DNA of 64,000 bases from Plectrocnemia conspersa (lineage: Eukaryota > Arthropoda > Insecta > Trichoptera > Polycentropodidae): assembly GCA_009617715.1 (NCBI GenBank), contig VTFK01000152.1:2170001-2234000 (forward strand), given 5' to 3'. A model generated the notes under the pieces. That model saw nothing but the letters and a program-made list of their open reading frames with translations, searched no databases and was not told where the DNA came from. Positions within the stretch are counted from its first letter, which is position 1; each line of letters begins with the position of its first letter. Shown here one piece after another: positions 24,680-36,300 of this stretch. Both the position numbers and the translations under genes were made by a program.

Positions 24680-25130
24680 ATTCATATTTTGATGAAAACA
24701 GTTTTATTCATCAATTATGCAGTCATCGCTCTTCTCCACAATTATTTCTCAACGATTAATAAGTTTATCGATTTCATTTCTGTAGAAAGAGCTTGGTTTT
24801 CTTGAAAAAAAGCTCATAACGTGCTTTTTGCCGAAATTAAGATTCTTGCGATTCAAACTACATTGCAGAGACCGAAATAAATAGGTGAAAATCTAAAGGA
24901 GCAATGCCTGGTGAATACGGTGGATACTGAAGAATTTCCCATTTCAACTCTTTTAGTTTTCGTAGTGTCTGATGGCAAAAAGCTTTCTATATCGGACTTG
25001 ATCGTTCATGTTAAAACCACCAGTTCGAAATCATTTCATAAATGTAGTTTTTCCTTCTTCATTTTTGATGTTTTGTCAAGTTACTGTCACCTAAGTACAG
25101 CATGCAATTTGACAACAACAAAAAAATACC
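24680..25130 (-). pseudogene. mariner transposase relic
   Basis: The minus strand reads LKELKWEILQYPPYSPGIAP then LDFHLFISV, the mariner HPPYSPDLAPSDFHLFxSL box, then a decayed C-terminus with RYELFFKKTKLFLQK. Upstream, KKEKLHL and an Arg-rich block may be the N-terminal part. Catalytic aspartates are partly lost (PDL to PGI). Confidence 0.7.
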
Positions 25131-25184
25131 AACACTGCCGTGCGATAATGTTTACCGCCACCATTTATTATCGGAATATATTTT

Positions 25185-25240
25185 CATCTGCCAGTTAAAA
25201 TATATTTTCACTGGTAATATATATTCACTGTAACATATGT
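25185..25240. repeat. Isolated cluster of TTTTCACTGGTAAAA-type motifs
   Basis: TATATTTTCATCTGCCAGTT, ATATATTTTCACTGGTAATA and ATATTCACTGTAAC match the motif field of the composite element. Confidence 0.5.
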
Positions 25241-25495
25241 ATATATGAAAACCGAACCCCTTAAATACGGTATTAGAATAAAGATTTTAGTTAACTCTTA
25301 GACAGCATTTTAAATATACAAAATACAGACATGATAAATAAACTAAAAAAACTGACATGGTTTAATCTCAATATGGCAGTAATAAAGATTTAACAATCAA
25401 TATTTTTTAACTCGATACCATTAGCTGATTTAACCCTACATGGTACCAATTTAAAAAATAAAAGGAAAACACAAAAAAAAGTTTTCAGCTAAGAG

Positions 25496-25531
25496 TACCC
25501 CAATGCATCACCATCGTGATGCATTGGGGTA
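25496..25531. repeat. Perfect 16-bp inverted repeat with 4-nt loop
   Basis: TACCCCAATGCATCAC (25496-25511), loop CATC, then its exact complement at 25516-25531. Allowing one mismatch, the stem grows by about five more pairs (AAGA/TCTT). No associated element was recognised. Confidence 0.9.
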
Positions 25532-26244
25532 ATCTTAATTTAAATAAATAAATTGTAAAAATACCACAGTAAAACAAAATAGTTTTGCTGTTAGTAAATC
25601 AGTTTCTTGCTGCGAAAATAAGTTAAACTAAAATAAAAAACAGAAATTATTTTACAATATAAAGGTGCGGTCGATACATGCTAGATTTGTATGTTAGGTC
25701 GATAAGAAGATGACCTTTTATATTTTTTTATTAAGATTTTGGGTATAGTAGCACTATATGCGATTTAAATATCGATTTAGAGTCATTATTATTATATTAA
25801 GAACAATATTTGTTCTTATATTGGTGTCTTAATAAATTGAGCTTTATAACAGTCAACCTTCAAGATCAATTGTGAATTATAGTCATATAATTCAGATAAG
25901 AATTCACCTTAAAGAAAAGCTGTCCCTAATGTATCAACGAGTATATAAACAATTTACAAGAACTTTGGAAGGTTTGGAATGCCCCATTTTAATAATGATG
26001 AAATGTAACAATGCATAACGTTAATATTTCAAAATCTTTTACGCGATTATCTCGAAACATGCACTCGTTTTCTTCGCCTTTGATATTCTCAACGCTTCAA
26101 AATTGACAGGGCAATAAAATTGTTGAAAGATGGGCCATTTCCAAAAAATCCTAATTTTATGCCCCCCCCTCCCTCCACATACACACTAATTTTGTAGATA
26201 GTTATTTTATATTACAAATATTTTTTAAACTTTCTTTATAACAT

Positions 26245-26535
26245 GACAGACGTTAGCCCAATGCGTTACAACGGGATAAACCTAATCAACACCAACAAGT
26301 TAGTGGTGAGACACCAGACTGAAATCAATCAATATTGTTATGCACATTTTTTTAAGTATCCATCCGTTGGATTAGAAAAATCTATAATGATTGATTGAAA
26401 ATATAAGTATATAATAATCACTAATTTTGATCTCCTAGGAACGATATAAATTTAAAAACGCTAGGGTTCATATGTGATTCGAACATAGGCCTTTCAGGTA
26501 TTAGTCATCTACTATACTACTGGTATAATAATTTA
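26245..26535 (-). repeat. tRNA-headed SINE, second family, near full length
   Basis: The low-coordinate end carries the shared tail (GCCCAATGCGTTACAACGGG). The high-coordinate end carries a tRNA-like head: GTGATTCGAACATAGGCCTT (B box, reverse orientation) and ATTAGTCATCTACTATACTA (A-box side). The tail matches the first SINE family but the head differs. Confidence 0.65.
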
Positions 26536-27028
26536 CTGACTTATTTTTTTTTATTCCAAGTTATATCAGTAGCCCCGCATATGTAAAATTTGCTGAAAAA
26601 ACTGTTTTTTTTTTAATTAAAATTTATTTATAAATTGCTATTCTTATTAAGTGTAATCGACTGTGCAGTGCATTTTTTTGATATTTTGGTAATCAGTGTT
26701 TATTTTTATCAATCATGAATAAAAATAATTATGAATTAAAATAGCATTACATTTTCATTAATTATTTAAAGCTTATTATAAATTAGATACATATATTTAC
26801 ATGGTAGTAGTTAGTCTTAATAATGTTTTTTTTTGTAATAAAACAAAAGTTCTTAGCTTATCCAAATGAACTGTTTTGCAGTTTAAAGCCTATACAATAA
26901 AGATAACGATTTAATCCTTAACATTATGATGATTCGCTAAAATATTTAATTTTGAGCTATAAGAGTCCTATTATCTTCACTAAAATAAAGCGACATAGTA
27001 AACGTGGCCTTCGCAAACGTAACCAAGG

Positions 27029-27088
27029 GCTGGATCTGCATATACTTGTCCCAACAGAGCTGGATCTGCATAGACTTGTCCCCTAGAG
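27029..27088. repeat. Two tandem 30-bp units
   Basis: GCTGGATCTGCATATACTTG and GCTGGATCTGCATAGACTTG start exactly 30 bp apart and continue similarly. Confidence 0.85.
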
Positions 27089-27129
27089 GGCCAAATAACC
27101 TGCGCCCCTGGATACCGCTACTCAGCCTT

Positions 27130-29640
27130 CACAGTGGCTGCTTTATATCATATATACATATTTATAAAAAATAATTAATAATATAAATATTTTTTAAATG
27201 TTAAAATCCTTTGGTAAACTTCTGACTATTACCAAACATACTCAAAATTATCTATGTCTAATAAATTTGAAGCTTAAATATTTATTTAGTAATCCAAATA
27301 ACTGCTTTTAAAACTTGTTCCTTGTAATATTGGATGAAGTAGTTAGTACAAGAATTAATTTTCATAATAGTATCATTCATGATAATTAGTTACTTTCGAA
27401 TGAAATTTTAATTAGTTTGCTCATTTGTGCTGTAAAATATTTACATTACCATTTAATTTATATTCTATTGTGTGAAATGTAGAATAAAACCACTGCTTCC
27501 ACAAAAAAGTGAATTCGCTTATGTTTCTTTACATTTATTATTATTATAACTTGAGTTGAAGTGGAGAGTTGTATGTAAAATATCTCGTTTCAGGTTTCTT
27601 GTCTACCCACGCGTTTAGTACTTTCGTTCTCATTTTCGAAGATTTATTTGTAGAATTGATTTTTCGTAATTGAAATTTTATTACTGTGGATTATTTTAGT
27701 TTTCATAATAAACTATATCTTTAAAATAATATAGAAAGGTTTATAAATAAAAAAGGTTCAGTATTGTTACATCAGCTTTACTGGATTCTTTCTTACACAC
27801 AGACTTTATACATGATATATAGGTATTTATAAAGTAATAAGATTTTCTTTCTATAATTCATATGTAATTTATTAGCTCTGTTATATTATTAATAGTAATA
27901 TTTTTATATATATATAATATATAATCATAATAACAATATTTATTATTATTTACAAATCATCATGAGAAATGTTTACGAAACGACATAAGATACAGGGCAA
28001 ACAGTGGACGATAATTATTCGAGAGGTAATTCGTTATATTGTCGTTCGTTAAACATTAGTCATATAACAATTATTTGCTAAAAAACCAGTCATGAATTAG
28101 TAAAAAAATTCTACACACTTTAGAAATGGATACCAAAATTTCACAAGAATTTATTTTTTGATTAATCGAAGACCAAATATATAACCGAATAATAATAAAA
28201 ATTAAACATACATACATATAAAATTTCATAAAAGCATACGTATGGCCTATATACTTATAATATTTTTAATTTAACAAAAATAAACGTACTGTAATTGGAT
28301 TGTTTTAGACAACTTCTAAACATGCATAACGTTAATGATATTTAGTAGAAAGAGCTTTTATTTTAATATAAAGTATTTTTTTAACAGATGTATGTTTAAA
28401 GTTGTATATAGTTATTGATTCGAAAACTTTATCTCTATGTTTAATATGATCGTATTCCGACCTCAATATAACTGTATATGGTAAATCTTTGGTGATGACT
28501 AATCCAGCTTTCCACAATAAATATTAATCCGTATGTCTAAAAAAATGGTTACAATTCATACTTAAAAATGAAAATAACAAATAAGGCATATCTTTATACA
28601 CTCGACGCGTATACATTATCCAGTCATAAGAATAAAACGTATAATAAAATACAACGTTCAATTACAGTACCGTAAAATCTTCATTCTATCGTCTTCGTCC
28701 GGATGCTCAAACGACGCGTTACATTTTACACACAATTTTATTGCAAACATATTAATAATAAATATATACAAAATACACATTTATAAATAAATAAATCTAA
28801 TTAATACATATATGTATATATAAATATAAAATGAATATATCTGTGGTTAAAACGATAAACATTATAATATATACAAAAATTCATATTATGACACTTTCCA
28901 ATAGATTAAAGAATCTCATCTCTCAACACTTTTTATATGTATAAAATAGAATAAATTAATTAATATGCATTTTTAGAAGAATCTCGTTCATGGTGGACGT
29001 TATAACCTATCTATCTATTCAATATAATATAATAAATCCTGTTACAACATTGAGGTCGGCCCACATTAGAATTTTAAAGGCGTTTTCATTTAAAAGGGGA
29101 TACCTATTATAAATATAATGCTTTTTCATAAATCTCATAAAACCTATGGGCTCATTATTTGCACTAATTCCACCTAAAAATTTGAAAAACTAAATTTGCA
29201 CACACATATTTATTAAAATTTTATAATATTTAATAACATACGGAGGATTGGAATAAAATTTGTTATTTAAAAGAAAATAGTAACACAACATCTATCAATG
29301 TATCGATCTAAAACGAACGTATCTAAAAATTTATTCATTTCAATAGCTAATTTAATATATTTATATATTTTTCTGTTCTCTAGTGAACACCAAGTTATTA
29401 AGTCTCTATAACCCCTAATGGGATTTCTCACTATAGGTATCTGAATCGTAACCAAAATGTAATACTTTAAAGAGAGTGTAGATTTGTTTCTGTATCGTCA
29501 AAGATCACTGCTAGTCAAATTTGGCCTTTTCTCCAACGTAAAAGCACCTTATACAATACGTCTTTCAATATCACAGAAAAAAAGTGTCACTCTATTATTT
29601 TAAAAATATTAAAACATCCATTAAAACAAATATTTTTATG
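27130..29640. other. AT-rich region downstream of sdt, no gene seen
   Basis: Short compositional ORFs only. Complexity rises around 28600-28750 and towards 29500, which might be distal sdt 3' UTR. Confidence 0.5.
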
Positions 29641-30135
29641 TCAAGTGTTCCCTTAATATCGATAACAACAGTAAGACGGCGTAACAATGCATAGTTATCG
29701 GGTACAAATAATTTTATGTTCGTCAGAAGAGTTTACACAACGGACGATAACAAAAACGATAAGACATCCAACACGAGAAACTATATAGTAGTATGGTCCA
29801 AGATGTATTGCCGCGTCGAACGCTCGACACTTTCGCACTTCGAAAACTAAACTCGTAAACAATTTCTTTATTGTCTTTTATTTCCGAAACGAAATCGCTC
29901 ACCAGGCACGTGAATACATATTTGTGAAGAAACACTTCGTTATACATAAATCATACAATCACTTTTTTCCTTTTTTGCTGTATTAGTGCAACTAACCTCG
30001 ACACGTTTTATGGATAATGCGGAGGCAGAGGGCTATCTAAAGTCGGACGACATTCAATAACACTTTGCGTGCGCTTGCAGTAAAAATTTTGCCACAAACG
30101 ATGCCAATAGTGTCGATGAAGGGTTTCAAGGTGCG
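29640..30135 (-). other. Probable sdt 3' untranslated region
   Basis: Directly downstream of the sdt stop, complexity stays higher than in the AT-rich flanks. Two AATAAA hexamers lie on the minus strand at 29867-29872 and 29877-29882. The poly(A) site cannot be fixed from sequence, and the UTR could run on to about 28.6 kb, where complexity remains moderate. No long ORF is credible here. Confidence 0.45.
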
Positions 30136-30318
30136 CTAGGTGTGTTTTAGCCAATGGGCGGGTACCCATTGGGGCTCCCTTTCTAAACTATTTATTTCGG
30201 CTAAGAGTTGCGTGTAAGCTCGCTGGGTGTCGTTGTTGATTATGATCATATCGAAAAGATGGCCCCAGCGGAGCTCCATGTCTCGTGCCGTCGCTATTAT
30301 ATCCTTCAGTTCCTCCTC
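30136..30318 (-). CDS. sdt: sdt terminal coding exon 13 (residues 637-696 and stop)
   Basis: Acceptor GTATTTCAG, then [20 protein letters not shown] and the family C-terminus [15 protein letters not shown], ending in TAG. The terminal WVPxxWL signature marks the true protein end. Only 74 bp separate it from exon 12. Confidence 0.97.
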   Translation of the reverse strand, partial: EEELKDIIATARDMELRWGHLFDMIIINNDTQRAYTQLLAEINSLEREPQWVPAHWLKHT

Positions 30319-33300
30319 CTGAAATACATAAAATATGATTATAATCAAATTGAGATTGATTCGATACGCTCGATTAAATGTTTTACACTCACTTTATACG
30401 CTTCTCCGTTTCTCAATTTCTTTTGTCTTAATTTTTCTAAGCTCGGCGGAGCGACTAATACTGTATAAGGCTTCAGATCTGAATTTCTGAGTAATTTTAG
30501 TGATTGTGGATGAAGATTTAATACGCATATTTTCCCCGAATTTACAACAGTTCTTATTGCTTCTAACGATGTACCTGAAAAATAATAAATAAATTCAGTT
30601 TATTTACATAATTATATTGATTACGTGAAGACTAACTTAAAATATAATCTTAAAACATTTGATTTAATTAAATAAAACTAATTGGTCGTTAACAAAAAAT
30701 AAACAGAACTGAGATTCTCACGCCAAAATAAAAATAAAAATAAATGAATAAGTGATACATAAAAAAAATACACAAAACCTTACATATGCAGGGAAGTAGG
30801 ATGGGGTTTTATACAAGGGGGATATGGTATATATATAGCACTCACAAATTGAAAGTTACTATGAATCTAAGATTCGAATAACTTAAAACTTAAACTTACG
30901 ATATACTTAGTTATTTCCCCACGTTTTTTTTTATATTAAGTTTTTACCTACATAATTCAGTGGACCAGTTTATTCGAATACATGTGAGATATTATCATAT
31001 ATTTTGGTTTTTAAAATAAAGATATATATATTTTTATTGGTCATGTTTTCCAAGGACGTCATTTGGGGGGGGGGGCAAGTGGATGCATTCCCCCACCCCC
31101 ACCCCTTGAATTTGGCCAGAAAAATTCATGCTATTTAATGGAATTTCTAATAAAATCGAAATATTAAAAAAAAATACCACTGACTGGCCAACTTTTGCCC
31201 TCCCTCCCTGAAAAAAAGCTAAAATTATGTCCCTGGTACTAAAGCAGAAATTCTCGGGTTATTACTCAATAAAAACTAAGAAAAAAAAGTCACGAACCTA
31301 TCCTAAAAATGTTTTTAAAAATATATCATTTCGGTGAAATTATATCTGAATACATTCTCACTGGTAGATATATATTTTTACTAGTGAAAATATAATTTAT
31401 CTGGATTTAATTAATTATATGATTTCAACTTTTTATCATTATTTATTTACATGCGATGTATAAATGTTATAGTGAATGTGTATTTTTTAGCAGTGAAGTC
31501 CAAATACATTTTCACTAATATATATATATTTCTACTAGCGAAAATATAATTTAACTGAAAAATTATATGCTGTTCTAAAATGTCTATGAAACTCAATTTG
31601 ACAGTTGCAAAACGTCCATTTGCTGTTCAAACCATTCAAACCCAAACCAAGCATTTCCCCACCCCATGAATTTTACCAGAAAAATTTGCCATTTAACAGA
31701 ATAATAGAATATTATGAATTTAAATGAAATCTAAATATAAAAAAAACAACCACTGACTGGCTCTTCTCTTCTCTTCCTTCCCCCCCCCCTGTCTAGAAAA
31801 AATCAGCAATAACATTTCTGATGTTTTCCACTTACTATAGCTATTATATTTCGAAAAAAGTCAGAGATTTTGGAAAGTTTTTTCAAAAAAAATCCAAAGG
31901 CGGCTTAAATTTTCAACGCCATGAGAATTAATAAATTACTGTCAAATATGTCTATAAAATAATTTATGGCCAAAATTAGAAGCATAAATTATGGAATTTA
32001 ATTTGGTAATTTTTTTCTCAGAATATAAGACTTATTATATTATTCCAAGGACACACACAACCTCAAACGGCAAGCTGGTTTTAAGGGTAGACCTGCTCCT
32101 GTACAAAACAGGCCTCCTCATTCTTTAGCTGATTATAATGAAACAACGACGCATTAAAGATAAGGATATGCTTCACATCCTGATGCTTATGATAAACGTC
32201 GTCGATGAATCCGCATCCGTTATTGGATTCTAGCTAGCTAAACTTGGTACGATTTGGTTTATACATAGACACAGTGGAAACTGATTGACTATCGTTAGGC
32301 CATGTGATTTTTAGCATGAATTATAAATAATATACTAATTTTAATTAAGAGTCATTTACCATAATACGCTTTTTCATATTCCCCGTGTTCTACAAATTTC
32401 CTATTTAATATATCGGCTTCGAATTGTGTCCTAGATATGAAATGATAATCTTGACCAGCCACTTCGTTTTCCTTTCTCGGTCTTGACGTATCTGTAAGAA
32501 TAAATAAAACACAATTAAGATATATAAATCTACACACATTAAACATTATTAATATTTACGCGGTATGGCTGCAGCAAATCTCTGACTATCCTGCATTAGT
32601 CTCTGTCTAAGTTCATGTCTACCGATATTTGGTGGTCCTATTAAAACGATGGGTCGTTTGTGGGAAGCTCTGGGATAATATAAACCTACTTCTTCATAAG
32701 TTAAAATTTCTTCACTATCATATTCTGTAAGTAAAATTATATAAAATATTATGAAAATATTTAACCATTGAAGAAAAATTTGATTAACTTACCATCAGCG
32801 CCTGATGTTGCATACAAAGGATAACCAGCCTCACTGGTAGCCTTCTTACTTTTCTTTTTTCTTGGCGGTTTTCTTGCGCATAATAAAGTGCCACCCTTTC
32901 GCGGCTTATCTCTAGCTTGTGCTTCTCCGGCTAATGTAAGTTTCATTGATTCACGTCTATAAAGAAACAATTTAAGCATTATATACATATATATACGTTT
33001 GTTTGCCTTTCTTACTAAAAACTCGTAAATAGAACACAGTATGATATTTTAAAAAAAATGGTTTCTTGCAAATTTGTTGGATAACACAAAATAAATAAGA
33101 AATATTACTTACAGCAACTGCTACATAAATTAATTTATATAAATAGTATCTTTATTATAATGTCACTCTTTTATATTTAAATTGCTATATGACGCATCAG
33201 CTGTAGTTTTGTTTATGTACGTATGTTCTTTCGATGTATCGATTCAAGAGATAATGTCATTGCAGTACGTTAATTTTATTCAATCAACAAAATAATTAGC

Positions 33301-36300
33301 AAAAAAGAAGCTACTAGTTATCTAATTTAATTCTTAAGCTCGCCACAATACAAAATAACCTTCAAGGTTGGTAGCAATATTATACTGTTGAAGTATTTGG
33401 ATTTACCAAAAAAAATGTGTTTTTTTTTTTTAGAATATAACTTTTCACTTATAGTTTGTATTGCCTTGACAATGACACCCTCCTAATATGACAAGAAAAT
33501 ATTTAAAAGCTGTTCGTAAAAGCCTTTCGTAGTAAATTTTATGTGGCGATGATATAACTGGGTACGAAAACTTGTTCTTATATAAATATAATAAATAAAA
33601 TACACACTGGTGTTGGAATGCTTGACTGGGAATTAACCCAGCTAGCGTTTGATCTTCTTCGCCCTCTCGGAAAGCCTGCCACCAGTTAGGATCTTCTCTA
33701 CTGATGACGTGAAGCACGTCGCCTTTTTGAAAACTTATTCCTGTAATAGAATTAATTAATATATTAATAAATATTCAATACGCTTATTATAATAGTTAAC
33801 ATACCTAATTCTCTGCATGGTATATAGATATCTTCTTCGGGATCGTAATCGAAGTGCGCTTTGACATGAAGAACGTTTGTATCTCTATGTCTAGCTCGAG
33901 GCGCTCCAGCCGGTACTACCAAGAACGTAAGCGTTCCTGACATGCTCGCTAAGAGTTCGCATACTTCGTTGACAGACTTTCCTCTCATCTCAATACCGTT
34001 TACTTCAAGCACCTGTAGAAGAATTAAATAATTTATAATTTTAATTAACACCCAAATTTGTGTAGAACGCTTGAAGTTAGTTGCGGGTGAAATAATAAAT
34101 ATTTTAATAACGGTTTTAAACTTGGCTTAAATAATTAATAATAAATTTAAATTTCGAGTCGTTGATTTTTTCAACAACTGCCACAAAGAAGAGAAAGTAA
34201 ATTCTAATTATGATTTTAATTTTGACAACCTAACCCTTTAAATCAGTGATTCCCAAAGTGGTCTATTCGACCCCCAGGGGTCTATGACTCTATGATAACC
34301 TGCAAGGGGTCTACGTCAGCGAAAAAAAAATTTGGGGGTCCACTGAAGTGGATCTCAACAAACAACACTGATAGTACCTATCTACTTACATTATAATCTT
34401 ATAAAACAAAGACATATACATTATTTATAAAAGTACCTATGAAGTAAGAAATTTATTATATATTTTTATAAAATTGTGTAAGTTGTAGGATGTAGGCATT
34501 CGCTTTGTGGTCGCAATACATTTTGAACTTGTAAAAACCTGCACATAATGATATACCACCGTGATTCTCAAAGTGGTTTATATCGACCCTTAGGGGTCGA
34601 CGACGACCTGCAAGGGATCCATGTCAGTGAAAAATGAAATTGGGGATCCCACACCCACATTTACATCTGATGTAAATGTGGGTGACTATATTTTTGGCTT
34701 TCAATGAATGGAATAATCCACATACACAGATAGTAGAAATCTTTCAAAGTGAGTAGCACGATACCAGCTGTCAAAAACACATTTGAAGTTGATGAATTTG
34801 CAAAAAATCAATATCAAGCAAGCAGGGAGTCTACCCAAAACCGAAAAACATGGCAAGGGGTCTATGAGACAAAAAAGTATAGGGACCTCTGCTTTAAATC
34901 AATCAAGTAGATTTAAATTAAGAATTGGTATTGAGATACAGATAACTTTGCTTCGTTGTCTACAAAAACTTTTAGTGTTGATTCTTACACCTCATTAATC
35001 TACAAAAACCTACAAATGACAAGAAAATATTTTCTATTCAGAATACGATGCCAGTTGCAGCGCATTCATTTTACGCATTTTGATTACTACAGCGGGTTGG
35101 TTATGAAATCATTGAAAATGTATATGTTTAATTCCCGAATCATATTAATTAATGGGTGCCCGACAGGACATACATATGAATGCTTCTCATATGGTCAATT
35201 TTATTTCGTAATATTTTGTACAGAGCATAAAAACACCTGTGTGCTGAATTTTATCATACCTCATCTCCTTCATGCAATAACCCTGATTTTTCAGCAGCGC
35301 CTCCTCTTACGACTCTTCCTATAATCACAGCGTCGCCTTCATTTCTAACAGTAGCACCTACAAAACATAATCAATTACATATCATATTCTTCAATACAAT
35401 ACTGAAATAATATAGGATATGTCACCTAATGGCTCATTGGTTTTTTCTATTTTGATTATGTTTATATGTTCACCGGCGTCTGCGTCTTGTAACTCAACCG
35501 ATGGCATTGTGAGAGGTCCTGATTCTACGGGCACCATGTGGTTGTTTGTAGATGCGTGATTCTATATAAGCAATAATATATTTCAATACATTCTTATAAG
35601 TTGTATTAGCTTATTTTATGAAAATTACTTTAGGTGTGGTTTGCAGTTGGTTATTTGAAGATCTGTAGAATGACGTCGGATCTATTAATGCAGATGCTTG
35701 ATCGTGCGCATGAAGCAGAGCTTCCATCCAATCGCCGGCTAATAGAGTGCACAGTTCTCCGGCTATTGGAGAACCGCATCCGGCGAGAGCTTCCATGACC
35801 TAAAAAATATAAAATTATGTTTTTAATAATAATTCAAAATCAGTAAAACAAATTAGACTTAATTAATTTAAAGCCGAGATTTGATTATATAGACAAATTA
35901 AGCAATATTGAACTAACATTTTGTAGTAATTAAGCTATTATTGTATTAGCTCAATCGTGGACTTACATTGTTTATGCTCTAAGGTGCAGTAATGCACCAG
36001 ACATATTAAACTGCAGCATAAATGACCTTTCATGTATGTTTCAATGTCAAAATTTAATATATAGCATCTGTGCTTCTCGGACGGCTAAGTTAAACTGATC
36101 CCAAAATCTTCATAAAAAGCGTTCATTATGGAAAATTACTGACAGTTTAAACAAACCCCACCAAAACTGGATTCTAATCTTAACATATTTCACAAACAAA
36201 CTGCTGAACGTCAAACGAAAACATTACAGCACTCGATCATTGTAAATACAAAGCCGTAAAGGAAGACGTCTACCAATTCTGACCGTAACAGAAGACATTT

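Noticed and set aside
25496..25531. Transcription terminator
   Set aside because: Intrinsic hairpin terminators are bacterial; this is eukaryotic DNA.
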